In this document: positions 34,163-41,799 of the stretch, one piece after another
Numbering within the stretch: position 1 is the first letter of the stretch
Layout of the letters: every line of letters starts with the position of its first letter
Assembly (NCBI RefSeq): GCF_002814095.1
Contig: NZ_CP021913.1
Location: 1,302,001-1,366,000 of the forward strand
Source of the DNA: Sagittula sp. P11
Lineage (GTDB): Bacteria > Pseudomonadota > Alphaproteobacteria > Rhodobacterales > Rhodobacteraceae
Direction of reading: 5' to 3'
DNA length: 64,000 nt
Translations under genes and position numbers: made by a program
Notes under the pieces: model-generated
The model's input: the letters and a program-made list of their open reading frames with translations, nothing else
What the model was told of the DNA's origin: nothing
Database searches by the model: none

Positions 34163-34888
34163 ATGGAATGGCGGGACACCGGGATACTGCTGGCAACGCG
34201 GCGGCACGGCGAGACCTCGCTGATCCTCGACGTGTTTACGCCGGAACGCGGGCGGCACGCGGGCGTCCTGAGGGGCGGCACCTCGCGCAAGATGGCACCG
34301 CACCTGCAACCCGGCGCGCAGCTCGACCTGAGCTGGCGGGCGCGGCTCGAAGACCACATGGGCGCCTTCACGGTCGAACCGCAACGCTCCCGCGCGGCGG
34401 CGGCCCTGGGGGACCGGCTGGCGCTGGCCGGGCTGAACGCGGTCGTGGCGATGCTGCGGTTCTGCCTGCCGGAGCGGGTGCCGCACCCCGATCTCTACAC
34501 CTTCAGCGAACGGCTGCTGGACCTGCTGGACCAGCCCGACCTCTGGCCGCTCGCGTACCTGCGGTGGGAGATCGCGCTGCTGGAAGAGATGGGCTTCGCG
34601 CTCGACCTTTCGAGCTGCGCCGTAACCGGGCGGACAGAGGGGCTGGTCTATGTCTCGCCGAAGAGCGGACGGGCGGTGACGGCAGAGGGGGCGGGCAACT
34701 GGATCCACCACCTGCTGCCCCTGCCCGAGGTCATGCTGGGCCAGGGCGCTGCCGGGAACGCCGAGATTGCAACGGCCCTGGGCACCACCGGCTATTTCCT
34801 CGAACACCGGCTGGCGCCACAGATGGGCGACAAGCCCGTGCCAGAGGCCCGCGCCCGGCTGATCGACCGCATCCGCCAGCGGGACTGA
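34163..34888 (+). CDS. recO: DNA repair protein RecO
   Basis: 241 residues. N-terminal OB fold ([29 protein letters not shown] in part; [11 protein letters not shown]) and helical C-terminal domain ([34 protein letters not shown]) with the SPKSGRAV loop. It loads RecA onto SSB-coated DNA with RecR in the RecFOR pathway. Position downstream of era/DUF1491 is conserved. Confidence 0.95.
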   Translation: MEWRDTGILLATRRHGETSLILDVFTPERGRHAGVLRGGTSRKMAPHLQPGAQLDLSWRARLEDHMGAFTVEPQRSRAAAALGDRLALAGLNAVVAMLRFCLPERVPHPDLYTFSERLLDLLDQPDLWPLAYLRWEIALLEEMGFALDLSSCAVTGRTEGLVYVSPKSGRAVTAEGAGNWIHHLLPLPEVMLGQGAAGNAEIATALGTTGYFLEHRLAPQMGDKPVPEARARLIDRIRQRD

Positions 34889-35037
34889 ACCGGCACGCGC
34901 CGCCCGCCCGCGCAAGCGGCGTTTCAACGCAGGCCCCCCGACAGGCAAATGTGATGAACTAGGTGGCAACGTCCTGCCAGAAGGCACGGAGGCGAGGCCC
35001 CTTCCCCCGCCGTTTGGAACCCGTTAGGAATGCTGCG

Positions 35038-35703
35038 ATGAAATGGACCCTGCCAAATATCCTGACGGCCCTGCGCCTGCTCGCCGCCCCCGGCGTGGCG
35101 CTGATGTTCCTCTACTTCGCGCGGCCGCTCGCGGACTGGCTGGCTCTGATCCTGTTCCTCGGCGCGGCGATCACCGACTTCTTCGACGGCCACCTTGCCC
35201 GCGCGTGGAGCCAGGAAACCAAGCTGGGCGCGATGCTGGACCCGATCGCGGACAAGGCGATGGTGGTGATCGCCCTGATGGTCATCATCGGCTATTCGTC
35301 CTGGACGCCGTGGCTGGTGCTGCCCGCGACCGTGATCCTGTTCCGCGAGGTATTTGTCTCGGGCCTGCGGGAATTCCTCGGCGACGTCTCGGGCACGCTG
35401 AAGGTCACCAAGCTGGCAAAGTGGAAGACCACGGTCCAGATGGTCGCCATCTCGGTGCTGTTCAGCCAGGGCGTGTTCGAACACTATCTCGTGATGTCCG
35501 CCATGGGCATGGACGACGAGATCGTGCGCAATATCCTGAACGGCACGGCCGAGGACCTGATGGGCCTGCGCTGGAAACAGCATGGCATGGTCTGGGCCGG
35601 GCTCGCCGGGATCGCGCTCTTGTGGCTGGCGGCAGCGTTGACGCTGATCACCGGGCTCGACTATTTCCGCAAGGCGATCCCGCACCTCAAGGAGGAGACG
35701 TGA
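35038..35703 (+). CDS. pgsA: CDP-diacylglycerol-glycerol-3-phosphate 3-phosphatidyltransferase
   Basis: 221 residues, integral membrane. The CDP-alcohol phosphotransferase signature is complete: DG-x2-AR-x8-G-x3-D-x3-D in DGHLARAWSQETKLGAML then DPIAD. It makes phosphatidylglycerol-phosphate. It has a longer loop near residue 150-185 (FEHYLVMSAMGMDDEIVRN) than E. coli PgsA. The stop precedes moaD by the overlap TGATG. Confidence 0.95.
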   Translation: MKWTLPNILTALRLLAAPGVALMFLYFARPLADWLALILFLGAAITDFFDGHLARAWSQETKLGAMLDPIADKAMVVIALMVIIGYSSWTPWLVLPATVILFREVFVSGLREFLGDVSGTLKVTKLAKWKTTVQMVAISVLFSQGVFEHYLVMSAMGMDDEIVRNILNGTAEDLMGLRWKQHGMVWAGLAGIALLWLAAALTLITGLDYFRKAIPHLKEET

Positions 35704-35948
35704 TGCAGGTACTCTATTTCGCCTGGGTCCGCGAACGGATCGGACTGGCCAAGGAAACGGTAGACACCGGCGCGGCGACGGTGATGGACCTCGTGGCCGA
35801 ACTGCGCGCCCGGGAAGAGCGGTACGCGGCGGCCTTCGAGGACATCTCGGCCCTGCGTGTGGCCGTGGACCAGGAACTGACGGAATTCGACGCCCCGCTG
35901 GCCGGTGTGCGAGAAGTGGCGTTCTTCCCGCCGATGACGGGCGGCTGA
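35703..35948 (+). CDS. moaD: Molybdopterin synthase sulfur-carrier subunit
   Basis: 81 residues, beta-grasp (ubiquitin-like) fold ending in the required Gly-Gly (PPMTGG), which is thiocarboxylated to supply sulfur to precursor Z. Starts VLYFAWVRERIG, typical of the family. Start and stop are fused to pgsA and moaE by overlapping codons, so it is one operon. Confidence 0.94.
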   Translation: MQVLYFAWVRERIGLAKETVDTGAATVMDLVAELRAREERYAAAFEDISALRVAVDQELTEFDAPLAGVREVAFFPPMTGG

Positions 35949-36388
35949 TGCGGATCGTCGTGCAGGACGCGCCTTTCGACTTCGGCGGAGAGGCGGCGGG
36001 CTTTGCCGCCGGGCGTCACGACATGGGCGCCATCGTCACCTTCACCGGCGTGGTGCGAGACGTGGACGGCGGGCTGAACGCGATGGAGATCGAGCACTAT
36101 CCCGGCATGACCGAGAAAGCGCTGGAGAAGATCGCCACCGAGGCCATGGAGCGATGGTCCTTGGGCGACGCGCTGGTGATCCACCGCTACGGGCGGATGG
36201 AGCCCGGCGAACAGATCATGATGGTCGCCACCGCCGCGCGCCACCGCAAGGACGCCTTCGAGGCAGCGGAGTATCTCATGGACTACCTCAAGTCCCGCGC
36301 GCCCTTCTGGAAGAAGGAGTTTGTGGGGGAGGAGACGGGGTGGGTCGCCGCGCGGGACGAGGATGAGGCGGCGCTCGACCGCTGGTAA
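35948..36388 (+). CDS. moaE: Molybdopterin synthase catalytic subunit
   Basis: 146 residues. Contains GAIVTFTGVVRD, MEIEHYPGMTEKAL, VIHRYGRMEPGEQIMMVATAARHR and LKSRAPFWKKE with the active-site Lys. With MoaD it converts cyclic pyranopterin to molybdopterin. Its start overlaps the moaD stop by one base. Confidence 0.95.
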   Translation: MRIVVQDAPFDFGGEAAGFAAGRHDMGAIVTFTGVVRDVDGGLNAMEIEHYPGMTEKALEKIATEAMERWSLGDALVIHRYGRMEPGEQIMMVATAARHRKDAFEAAEYLMDYLKSRAPFWKKEFVGEETGWVAARDEDEAALDRW

Positions 36389-36403
36389 CCATCCCTTAAG
36401 GAC

Positions 36404-36432
36404 GGGCGGCGCGAAGCCCCGCCCTACGATCC
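36404..36432. repeat. Dispersed repeat family A, copy 4
   Basis: GGGCGGCGCGAAG followed by CCCCGCCCTACGATCC. It lies 15 nt after the moaE stop, between moaE and the convergent RTX gene. Confidence 0.8.
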
Positions 36433-36532
36433 GTGTCGCCCTGTGGCGGGTGTTGCTTCGGCTGATGCCATCACGCCTTTTGGCGAGAGCCCACGGGTAC
36501 TTTCCGTCACGCCCTCCGGAAAACCCGCCGGC

Positions 36533-37549
36533 TCAGACCATCACGCCCACCACAAGCACATCCGCTGCGGTCAGGGCCTGTACCGGAGACAGAAGGGTCG
36601 CCACAGTGAGACCGTCCGCCGTGACGATCTGATCCCCGTTCGCGAGGGTGGTCACCGCGATCTCCGGCGCCGGGGCACCGCCAGAGGCGTCGTATTCCAC
36701 GACCAGCTCGTCGTCGCCCACGCCGAAGTCGTCGATCAGCACGCCGGTGCCATCGCTATGCGCCGTCCAGCCGGAGACGAAGAAGTCGTCGTCCCCCGCG
36801 CCGCCGATCATCTCGTCTCCCTCGCCCGCGTGGAGCGTGTCATCGCCCGCACCGCCGTCCAGCGTGTCACTGCCGTCCGCGCCCGCCGGGGCGCCCGGAT
36901 AGCGCTGGAGCATCTCGTCGAACAGGTTTTCCGCCGCGGCCTGCTGGTCCTCGTCGGACAGCGCGTCGAATTCCTCCCTGTTGTCAAAGACATGCTCGAG
37001 GGATTCATGGAAGGCACGCGCTGTCAGGTCGTCGCCCGAAGGACCGGGGACATGGGCGTACATCAGGTCATTCCCGCTGTCGCCCGCCATGGAATCGTCG
37101 CCCGCGCCGCCGATCAGCAGGTCATCCCACTCACCGCCCGACATCTCGTCGTCGCCTTCGCCGCCCAGAAGGGTGTCCTTTCCGGTGTCGCCAAAGAGCG
37201 TGTCATCGCCCGCCCCGCCGTCGAGGGCGTCGTGCCAGGCGCCGGCGTTCAGGAGGTCGTTGCCTTGGCCGCCTTCCAGGAGGTCGCGGCCGCGCTCTCC
37301 GTAAAGGGTGTCGTTACCTTCGTGACCTTCGAGTGTATCGCAGCTCCGCCCGCCGGCCAGCCAGTCGTCCTGCGCGGTGCCGTCGACCTGGTCGGACCAG
37401 AGCCCCGCCTGTACGATCTCTCCGGAGGCTGTGTCGGGCTGGTCGAGCGGCAGGTCGGGTTCTTCGTTGCCCGCCGTCACATCGTCCGGCTGGGCGATGG
37501 CGGCGAGCGTCATGGTACCGAGGAGGGATGCGATCAGTGCGGTCAGCAT
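36533..37549 (-). CDS. RTX-type calcium-binding repeat protein
   Basis: 338 residues. The N-terminus is hydrophobic (MLTALIASLLGTMTLAAIA), possibly a signal or anchor. Two clusters of glycine/aspartate nonapeptides follow: residues about 64-165 (GHEGNDTLYG, GGQGNDLLN, GGAGDDTLFG, GGEGDDEMSG) and about 225-255 (GGAGDDTLHAG). Between them is a helical Asp/Glu-rich insert. The acidic C-terminal domain ends in hydrophobic residues, as in type I secretion substrates. Such proteins fold outside the cell on calcium binding; function unknown. Divergent from the FadR-like gene. Confidence 0.85.
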   Translation of the reverse strand: MLTALIASLLGTMTLAAIAQPDDVTAGNEEPDLPLDQPDTASGEIVQAGLWSDQVDGTAQDDWLAGGRSCDTLEGHEGNDTLYGERGRDLLEGGQGNDLLNAGAWHDALDGGAGDDTLFGDTGKDTLLGGEGDDEMSGGEWDDLLIGGAGDDSMAGDSGNDLMYAHVPGPSGDDLTARAFHESLEHVFDNREEFDALSDEDQQAAAENLFDEMLQRYPGAPAGADGSDTLDGGAGDDTLHAGEGDEMIGGAGDDDFFVSGWTAHSDGTGVLIDDFGVGDDELVVEYDASGGAPAPEIAVTTLANGDQIVTADGLTVATLLSPVQALTAADVLVVGVMV

Positions 37550-37670
37550 GGGGGCCTCTGGAATGCTTTGTCCCGGACCATTCTGTTGAGGATTAAGGCC
37601 GCAATGCGCCGCAATTCGGGTAATTGTTCACACGTGCCGACGGATGGGGCTTCCCTGCGTGTCACTGGTT

Positions 37671-37682
37671 TTGGTAAGACAA
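37671..37682. promoter_or_regulatory. FadR-family operator-like site
   Basis: TTGGTAAGACAA matches the GntR/FadR-subfamily operator TGGTnnnACCA with one change, and lies about 20 nt before the regulator's own start, between divergent genes. Autoregulation is inferred. Confidence 0.4.
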
Positions 37683-37702
37683 GCAGACCAAAGCGAGGTC
37701 CC

Positions 37703-38470
37703 ATGCCCTTCGAAAAAGTCCAACCGGAGAAACTGGCGGCGGCCGTCGTGCGGCAGATCGAAAAGCTGATCCTGCGCGGCATCCTGCGCCCCGGAGAGCG
37801 CCTGCCCTCGGAACGCGAACTGTCTGAAAAGCTTGGGGTTTCCCGCCCGTCCCTGCGGGAGGCGGTGGCCGAACTGCACGAACGCGGCCTGCTGGAAAGC
37901 CGCGCCGGGGCCGGTATCTTCGTCACCGATGTGCTGGGGTCGGCGTTCTCGGAGGCGCTGGTGCGGCTGTTTGCCAACCACGACGAGGCGGTGTTCGACT
38001 ACCTGTCGTTCCGGCGCGACATGGAGGGGCTGGCGGCCCAGCGCGCGGCGCAATACGGCACCGAAACCGACCTGAAGGTCATCGACGAGCTGATGACCAA
38101 GATGGAAGCGGCCCACGGCAAGCGGAACCCGGCAGAGGAAGCAAGGCTCGACGCCGACTTCCACCTGGCAATTATCGAAGCTTCTCATAACGTTATCATG
38201 CTGCACATGATGCGCAGCATGTACCAGTTGCTGCGGGAAGGCGTGTTCTACAACCGCCAGATCATGTTCAAGCAGCGCACCACGCGCGAAAGCCTGCTGG
38301 AGCAGCACCAGGCCATCAACGCCGCCCTGCAGGCCCGCGATGCGGAGGCCGCGCGCGTGGCCGTCGAGCGGCATCTGGGCTACGTGGAGACCGCGCTGAC
38401 CGCCGACCGCAAGGCGGAGCGGAACGAGCTGATCGCGCGCCAGAGGCTGGAGCGGGAAATCAACCGCTGA
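37703..38470 (+). CDS. GntR-family transcriptional regulator, FadR subfamily (FCD domain)
   Basis: 255 residues. Winged-helix DNA-binding domain 1-75 (RQIEKLILRGILRPGERLPSE in part, LSEKLGVSRPSLREAVAELHERGLL), followed by the helical FCD effector domain (DADFHLAIIEASHN, with metal-binding His/Asp, and the later HLGYVETAL). It resembles PdhR/LldR-type regulators of organic acid metabolism. No metabolic gene is adjacent, so the target is unknown. A FadR-type operator-like site precedes it. Confidence 0.92.
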   Translation: MPFEKVQPEKLAAAVVRQIEKLILRGILRPGERLPSERELSEKLGVSRPSLREAVAELHERGLLESRAGAGIFVTDVLGSAFSEALVRLFANHDEAVFDYLSFRRDMEGLAAQRAAQYGTETDLKVIDELMTKMEAAHGKRNPAEEARLDADFHLAIIEASHNVIMLHMMRSMYQLLREGVFYNRQIMFKQRTTRESLLEQHQAINAALQARDAEAARVAVERHLGYVETALTADRKAERNELIARQRLEREINR

Positions 38471-38652
38471 GCCTTTTGCGCCTCTCGGAAGAGGCGTGTG
38501 GGAAAGGTGAAAACAGGCACCGCGCGTTGCGTGAAGGTGTTAACGCGGGCTTCACTCTTGCACGTCAGGATTGTGGCATCCAGCCGATATGCCACCAGAA
38601 GGACACAAAACCGGGGTCCGATAACGCAGCGACCGCTGCGTTCATCCCACCC
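38471..38652. other. Intergenic region after FadR-like gene
   Basis: First part of the 325-bp gap to bfr. A stem CGCCTCT-cgga-AGAGGCG at 38479-38496 lies just after the regulator stop and may end its transcript, though no T-run follows. No gene seen; the rest of the gap holds repeat C. Confidence 0.4.
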
Positions 38653-38717
38653 CGTTAACCGCTTGTTGGGGTGAGTCCCGGCCGGTTCGCCCCCCTGAAC
38701 CGGCCGGTTGTTAACCT
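38653..38717. repeat. 65-bp dispersed repeat C, copy 2 (inverted)
   Basis: Reverse complement of the copy at 31716-31780, same length, sharing the AACCGGCCGG arms and GTTAAC flanks. The loop is C-rich on the plus strand in both copies although the arms are inverted relative to each other. It lies between the FadR-like gene and bfr, which converge. Confidence 0.75.
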
Positions 38718-38795
38718 CTCTTCGCAAAGCACGCCGGGCGGGGCCGACGGGCCGCGCGATGCCGCCCGAATCGCCCCCTCCCGACTGCCCTTGTC

Positions 38796-39278
38796 TCAGG
38801 CGTCGTCGGTGGGCTTCGCGTTGAGCTGGCCGTAGGCCGAGGCGCCGATGGTCGCTTCGAGGTCGAGCTGGGTCTCGAGGAAGTCGATGTGGCCTTCCTC
38901 GTCGGCGATCAGTTCCTCGAACAGGTTCTTCGACACGTAGTCGCCCACCGAGTCGCAGTGCTTGCGGGCCTCGATATACAGGGTGCGCGCGTCGTATTCG
39001 GCGGCGAGGTCCGCCTCCAGCGTTTCGCGCAGGTTCTGGCCGATGCGCAGCGCGTCGAGCTTTTGCAGGTTGGGATGGCCGCCGAGGAAGATGATGCGTT
39101 CGATCAGCTTGTCGGCATGGTGCATCTCTTCGATGCTTTCCTCGCGCGATTTGGCGGCCACGCGGCCAAAGCCCCAGTCTTCCTGAAGCCGGTAGTGCAG
39201 CCAGTACTGGCTGACCGCGGTCAGTTCGCTGCGCAGCGCCGCATTGAGATATTCGATGACTTTTTCGTCGCCCTTCAT
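38796..39278 (-). CDS. bfr: Bacterioferritin
   Basis: 160 residues. Iron-storage protein forming a heme-containing 24-mer. Visible ligands: heme Met52 ([13 protein letters not shown]) and ferroxidase residues E18, E51, H54, E94, E127, H130 (EEGHIDFLE). Start 39278 has GAGGGGC upstream; an ATG at 39290 is less well spaced. bfd lies upstream on the same strand. Confidence 0.96.
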   Translation of the reverse strand: MKGDEKVIEYLNAALRSELTAVSQYWLHYRLQEDWGFGRVAAKSREESIEEMHHADKLIERIIFLGGHPNLQKLDALRIGQNLRETLEADLAAEYDARTLYIEARKHCDSVGDYVSKNLFEELIADEEGHIDFLETQLDLEATIGASAYGQLNAKPTDDA

Positions 39279-39405
39279 GGTGCCCCTCATGAGATGAATT
39301 GGCCTGGCTCACGCCCGTTGTGCGGGCGGTGGCTGGGTGATCGGTCAGATCACCTTAGGGCAGATTCAGGGGCGGCGCCAATAGTCCGCACGGTGGGTGC
39401 GACCG

Positions 39406-39645
39406 TCAGCGCACCTGGCGCATGCGGCGTGCACCGGCCTTGGTCAGAACGGGCACTTCGAGGCTGGTGTTCTTCTGCATCGTGTCGAGAAAGAGCGGCA
39501 GGCAGCCGGCGCAGTCGGTCTTGCGTCCGAGCGCGCGGAACACCTTTCCGGGCGTGATGATCGTGTCCGGGTCGGCGGCCCGCATCCAGTCCATGGCGGC
39601 GTGGATGTCCTTGTCCGAGATTCCGTTGCAATGGCAGATCATCAT
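39406..39645 (-). CDS. bfd: Bacterioferritin-associated ferredoxin
   Basis: 79 residues. The BFD-like [2Fe-2S] domain has Cys at 4 and 6 (MMICHCNG) and 45 and 48 (TDCAGC). It supplies electrons to release iron from bacterioferritin. The start is uncertain: an upstream in-frame ATG at 39699 has AGGA nearby and would add 18 residues. Family members usually begin close to the first CxC, so 39645 was preferred. Upstream of bfr on the same strand, 127 nt apart. Confidence 0.88.
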   Translation of the reverse strand: MMICHCNGISDKDIHAAMDWMRAADPDTIITPGKVFRALGRKTDCAGCLPLFLDTMQKNTSLEVPVLTKAGARRMRQVR

Positions 39646-39770
39646 GACGCGTTTGACCCTGTTGCTGACGAGGAATAGATGACCAATTCGGTCGGGCATG
39701 TCAATCCTGATGGATTTACTCGGATCAATCGTGATCCGGGCGTGAGCCCCGCGCCAAGGCCGCTCCGCAT

Positions 39771-39804
39771 AGAAAAGACCCGGGCGCATCGCTGCGCCCG
39801 GGTC
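39771..39804 (-). terminator. Intrinsic terminator of glnK-amtB
   Basis: A perfect 12-bp stem, GACCCGGGCGCA (39777-39788) with TGCGCCCGGGTC (39793-39804), loop 4 nt, is followed on the minus strand by TTTTCT. It lies 28 nt beyond the amtB stop. Confidence 0.85.
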
Positions 39805-39832
39805 CGTGCCAGATCGGGTTGAGAGGGAGGCC

Positions 39833-41170
39833 TCAGCCCTTGGAGAATTCCGGATAGGCTTCCATGCCCAGCTCGGCCATGTCGAGACCCATGATCTCTT
39901 CTTCCTCGCCGACGCGGATGCCCATGACCATTTTCAGGACGAACCAGACCACACCGGAGGTGACGACCACGAAGATGCCGACCACGAGGATGGAGTAGAG
40001 CTGCACGCCGAGGTTCGCGTCACCGTTGGTCAGGACCACGGCGATGGTGCCCCAGATGCCGCAGACGAGGTGCACCGGGATGGCGCCGACAACGTCGTCG
40101 ATCTTGAGCTTGTCGAGGACCGGAACCGCGAGGACGCAGAGCACGCCGCCGATCATGCCGATGATGGTCGCCATGCCGAGACCGGGGGTCAGCGGTTCAG
40201 CGGTGATCGACACGAGGCCTGCCAGGGCGCCGTTCAGCACCATGGTGAGGTCCGGCTTCTTGTAGAGGATCTGCGTCAGGATCAGCGCCGCGATCGCGCC
40301 ACCGGCAGCTGCCGTGTTGGTGTTCGCGAAGATGCGGGAGATGTCGGCCACGTTGCCCGCGGTGTCCATGTAGAGCTGCGAGCCGCCGTTGAAGCCGAAC
40401 CAGCCGAGCCACAGGATGAACGTACCGAGGGTCGCCAGGGTCAGGTTGGAACCCGGCATCGGCACGGTGCGGCCGTCCTTGTACTTGCCGATCCGCGGTC
40501 CGAGGATCAGGGCACCGGTCAGGGCTGCCCAGCCGCCGACGGAGTGTACGACGGTGGAACCTGCGAAGTCGAGGAAGTCGGTCTGGCCGTCGATGCCCGG
40601 CGCGAGGAAACCGCCGCCCCACTTCCAGGACGCCTGAATCGGGTAGATGAAGCCGGTCAGGATCACGGTGAAGATCAGGAAGGGCCACAGCTTGATGCGC
40701 TCGGCCAGGGTGCCGGAGACGATCGACGCGGTGGTGGCGCAGAACATCAGCTGGAAGAAGAAGTCGGAGCCGACGGAGGCGTAGGTCAGGTCGGTTTCCG
40801 TGTCGGCGAGGCCGACGGGCTCCAGCGAGGTCGGCATGAAGGCACCGATGACGCCCTCCATGGACCAGCCGTCGCCCGGGTACATCAGGTTGTAGCCGAT
40901 GAGGTAGTACATGATCGCAGCGATCGAGAAGAGCGCGACGTTCTTCATGAGCTGCATGGTGACGTTCTTCTGACGGACGAGGCCGGCCTCGAGCATGGAG
41001 AAGCCTGCGCCCATCCACATCACCAGGAAGCCGGTGACGAGGAACATGAAGGTGGTGAAGATGTAGCCGATCTCTCCGTTCGGCGGCGTGACGTCTGCCT
41101 CCTGAGCGAAGCCCAGCGTCGGCAGCGCCACCAGCGCGGCGATCGCGGCAACTGTGGTGAAGCGTTTCAT
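39833..41170 (-). CDS. amtB: Ammonium transporter
   Basis: 445 residues. A cleavable-looking signal (1-23) precedes eleven membrane helices. Amt signatures: WMGAGFSMLEAG, VVHSVGGWAALTGALILGPRIG with the conserved His, and the second His in VHLVCGIWG. It moves ammonium across the inner membrane and binds uridylylation-controlled PII. 31 nt downstream of glnK, so one operon, with a strong terminator behind. Confidence 0.96.
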   Translation of the reverse strand: MKRFTTVAAIAALVALPTLGFAQEADVTPPNGEIGYIFTTFMFLVTGFLVMWMGAGFSMLEAGLVRQKNVTMQLMKNVALFSIAAIMYYLIGYNLMYPGDGWSMEGVIGAFMPTSLEPVGLADTETDLTYASVGSDFFFQLMFCATTASIVSGTLAERIKLWPFLIFTVILTGFIYPIQASWKWGGGFLAPGIDGQTDFLDFAGSTVVHSVGGWAALTGALILGPRIGKYKDGRTVPMPGSNLTLATLGTFILWLGWFGFNGGSQLYMDTAGNVADISRIFANTNTAAAGGAIAALILTQILYKKPDLTMVLNGALAGLVSITAEPLTPGLGMATIIGMIGGVLCVLAVPVLDKLKIDDVVGAIPVHLVCGIWGTIAVVLTNGDANLGVQLYSILVVGIFVVVTSGVVWFVLKMVMGIRVGEEEEIMGLDMAELGMEAYPEFSKG

Positions 41171-41201
41171 GTCTGTGTCATTCCCCTATGAGTGGCGCGT
41201 C

Positions 41202-41540
41202 TCAGAGCGCGTCTGCATCCGTTTCGCCGGTACGCACGCGCACCGCCTGCTGCACATCCAGAACGAAGATCTTGCCGTCGCCGATCTTGCCCGTCTGCGC
41301 GGTGGTCTTGATGGTCTCGACCACCTGATCCGCCATGGCTGCGCCGACGACGATCTCCAGCTTGATTTTCGGCACGAAATTCACGGCGTATTCGGCTCCG
41401 CGGTAGATTTCGGTATGGCCGGACTGAGAGCCGAAGCCCTTGATTTCCGTAACCATCATGCCGCGCACGCCGATGCCCGTGAGGGCTTCGCGCACCTCCT
41501 CGAGCTTGAACGGCTTGATCGTTGCAATGATCAGTTTCAC
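41202..41540 (-). CDS. glnK: Nitrogen regulatory protein PII
   Basis: 112 residues from a GTG start with AGGGGAACAAG before it. The T-loop carries the uridylylation Tyr51 (GHTEIYRGAEYAVNF). The ATP/2-oxoglutarate site KTTAQTGKIGDGKIFV is intact. It senses nitrogen status and blocks AmtB when unmodified. First gene of the glnK-amtB operon. Confidence 0.97.
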   Translation of the reverse strand: MKLIIATIKPFKLEEVREALTGIGVRGMMVTEIKGFGSQSGHTEIYRGAEYAVNFVPKIKLEIVVGAAMADQVVETIKTTAQTGKIGDGKIFVLDVQQAVRVRTGETDADAL

Positions 41541-41657
41541 CTTGTTCCCCTTCGGTCTTGGCGGGGCCTCCCCCCGCATTGCACTGGCAGCAAAGCGGTG
41601 GAGACCGCCCGAATTGAAGAGTTTGACGGAAAATGAGGCGTTCCATTAATCCGTCGC

Positions 41658-41672
41658 GCACAAAAAATGTGC
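41658..41672. promoter_or_regulatory. NtrC-like binding palindrome upstream of glnK
   Basis: GCAC-N7-GTGC (GCACAAAAAATGTGC) matches the spacing and half-sites of the NtrC consensus TGCAC-N7-GTGCA. It lies about 118 bp upstream of the glnK start, a usual distance for an enhancer/activator site. A second, unrelated 12-bp palindrome TTTTGCGCAAAA lies at 41694-41705. Confidence 0.5.
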
Positions 41673-41799
41673 CGTATGCGATAATTGCCTATATTTTGCG
41701 CAAAACAAAAACGTCAGCTTTGCCGGGAAGAGGTCAACATTCCGAGTCGGAAAGGGTAGAGTCGCCGCAACGAACAAACCTGAGCAGGCGCAGTTTCAC

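Noticed and set aside
41541-41700. Possible sigma-54 promoter upstream of glnK (GGCACA...GTGC on the minus strand)
   Set aside because: The GG and GC elements are 14 rather than 12 positions apart. The sequence is better explained as the NtrC-like palindrome.
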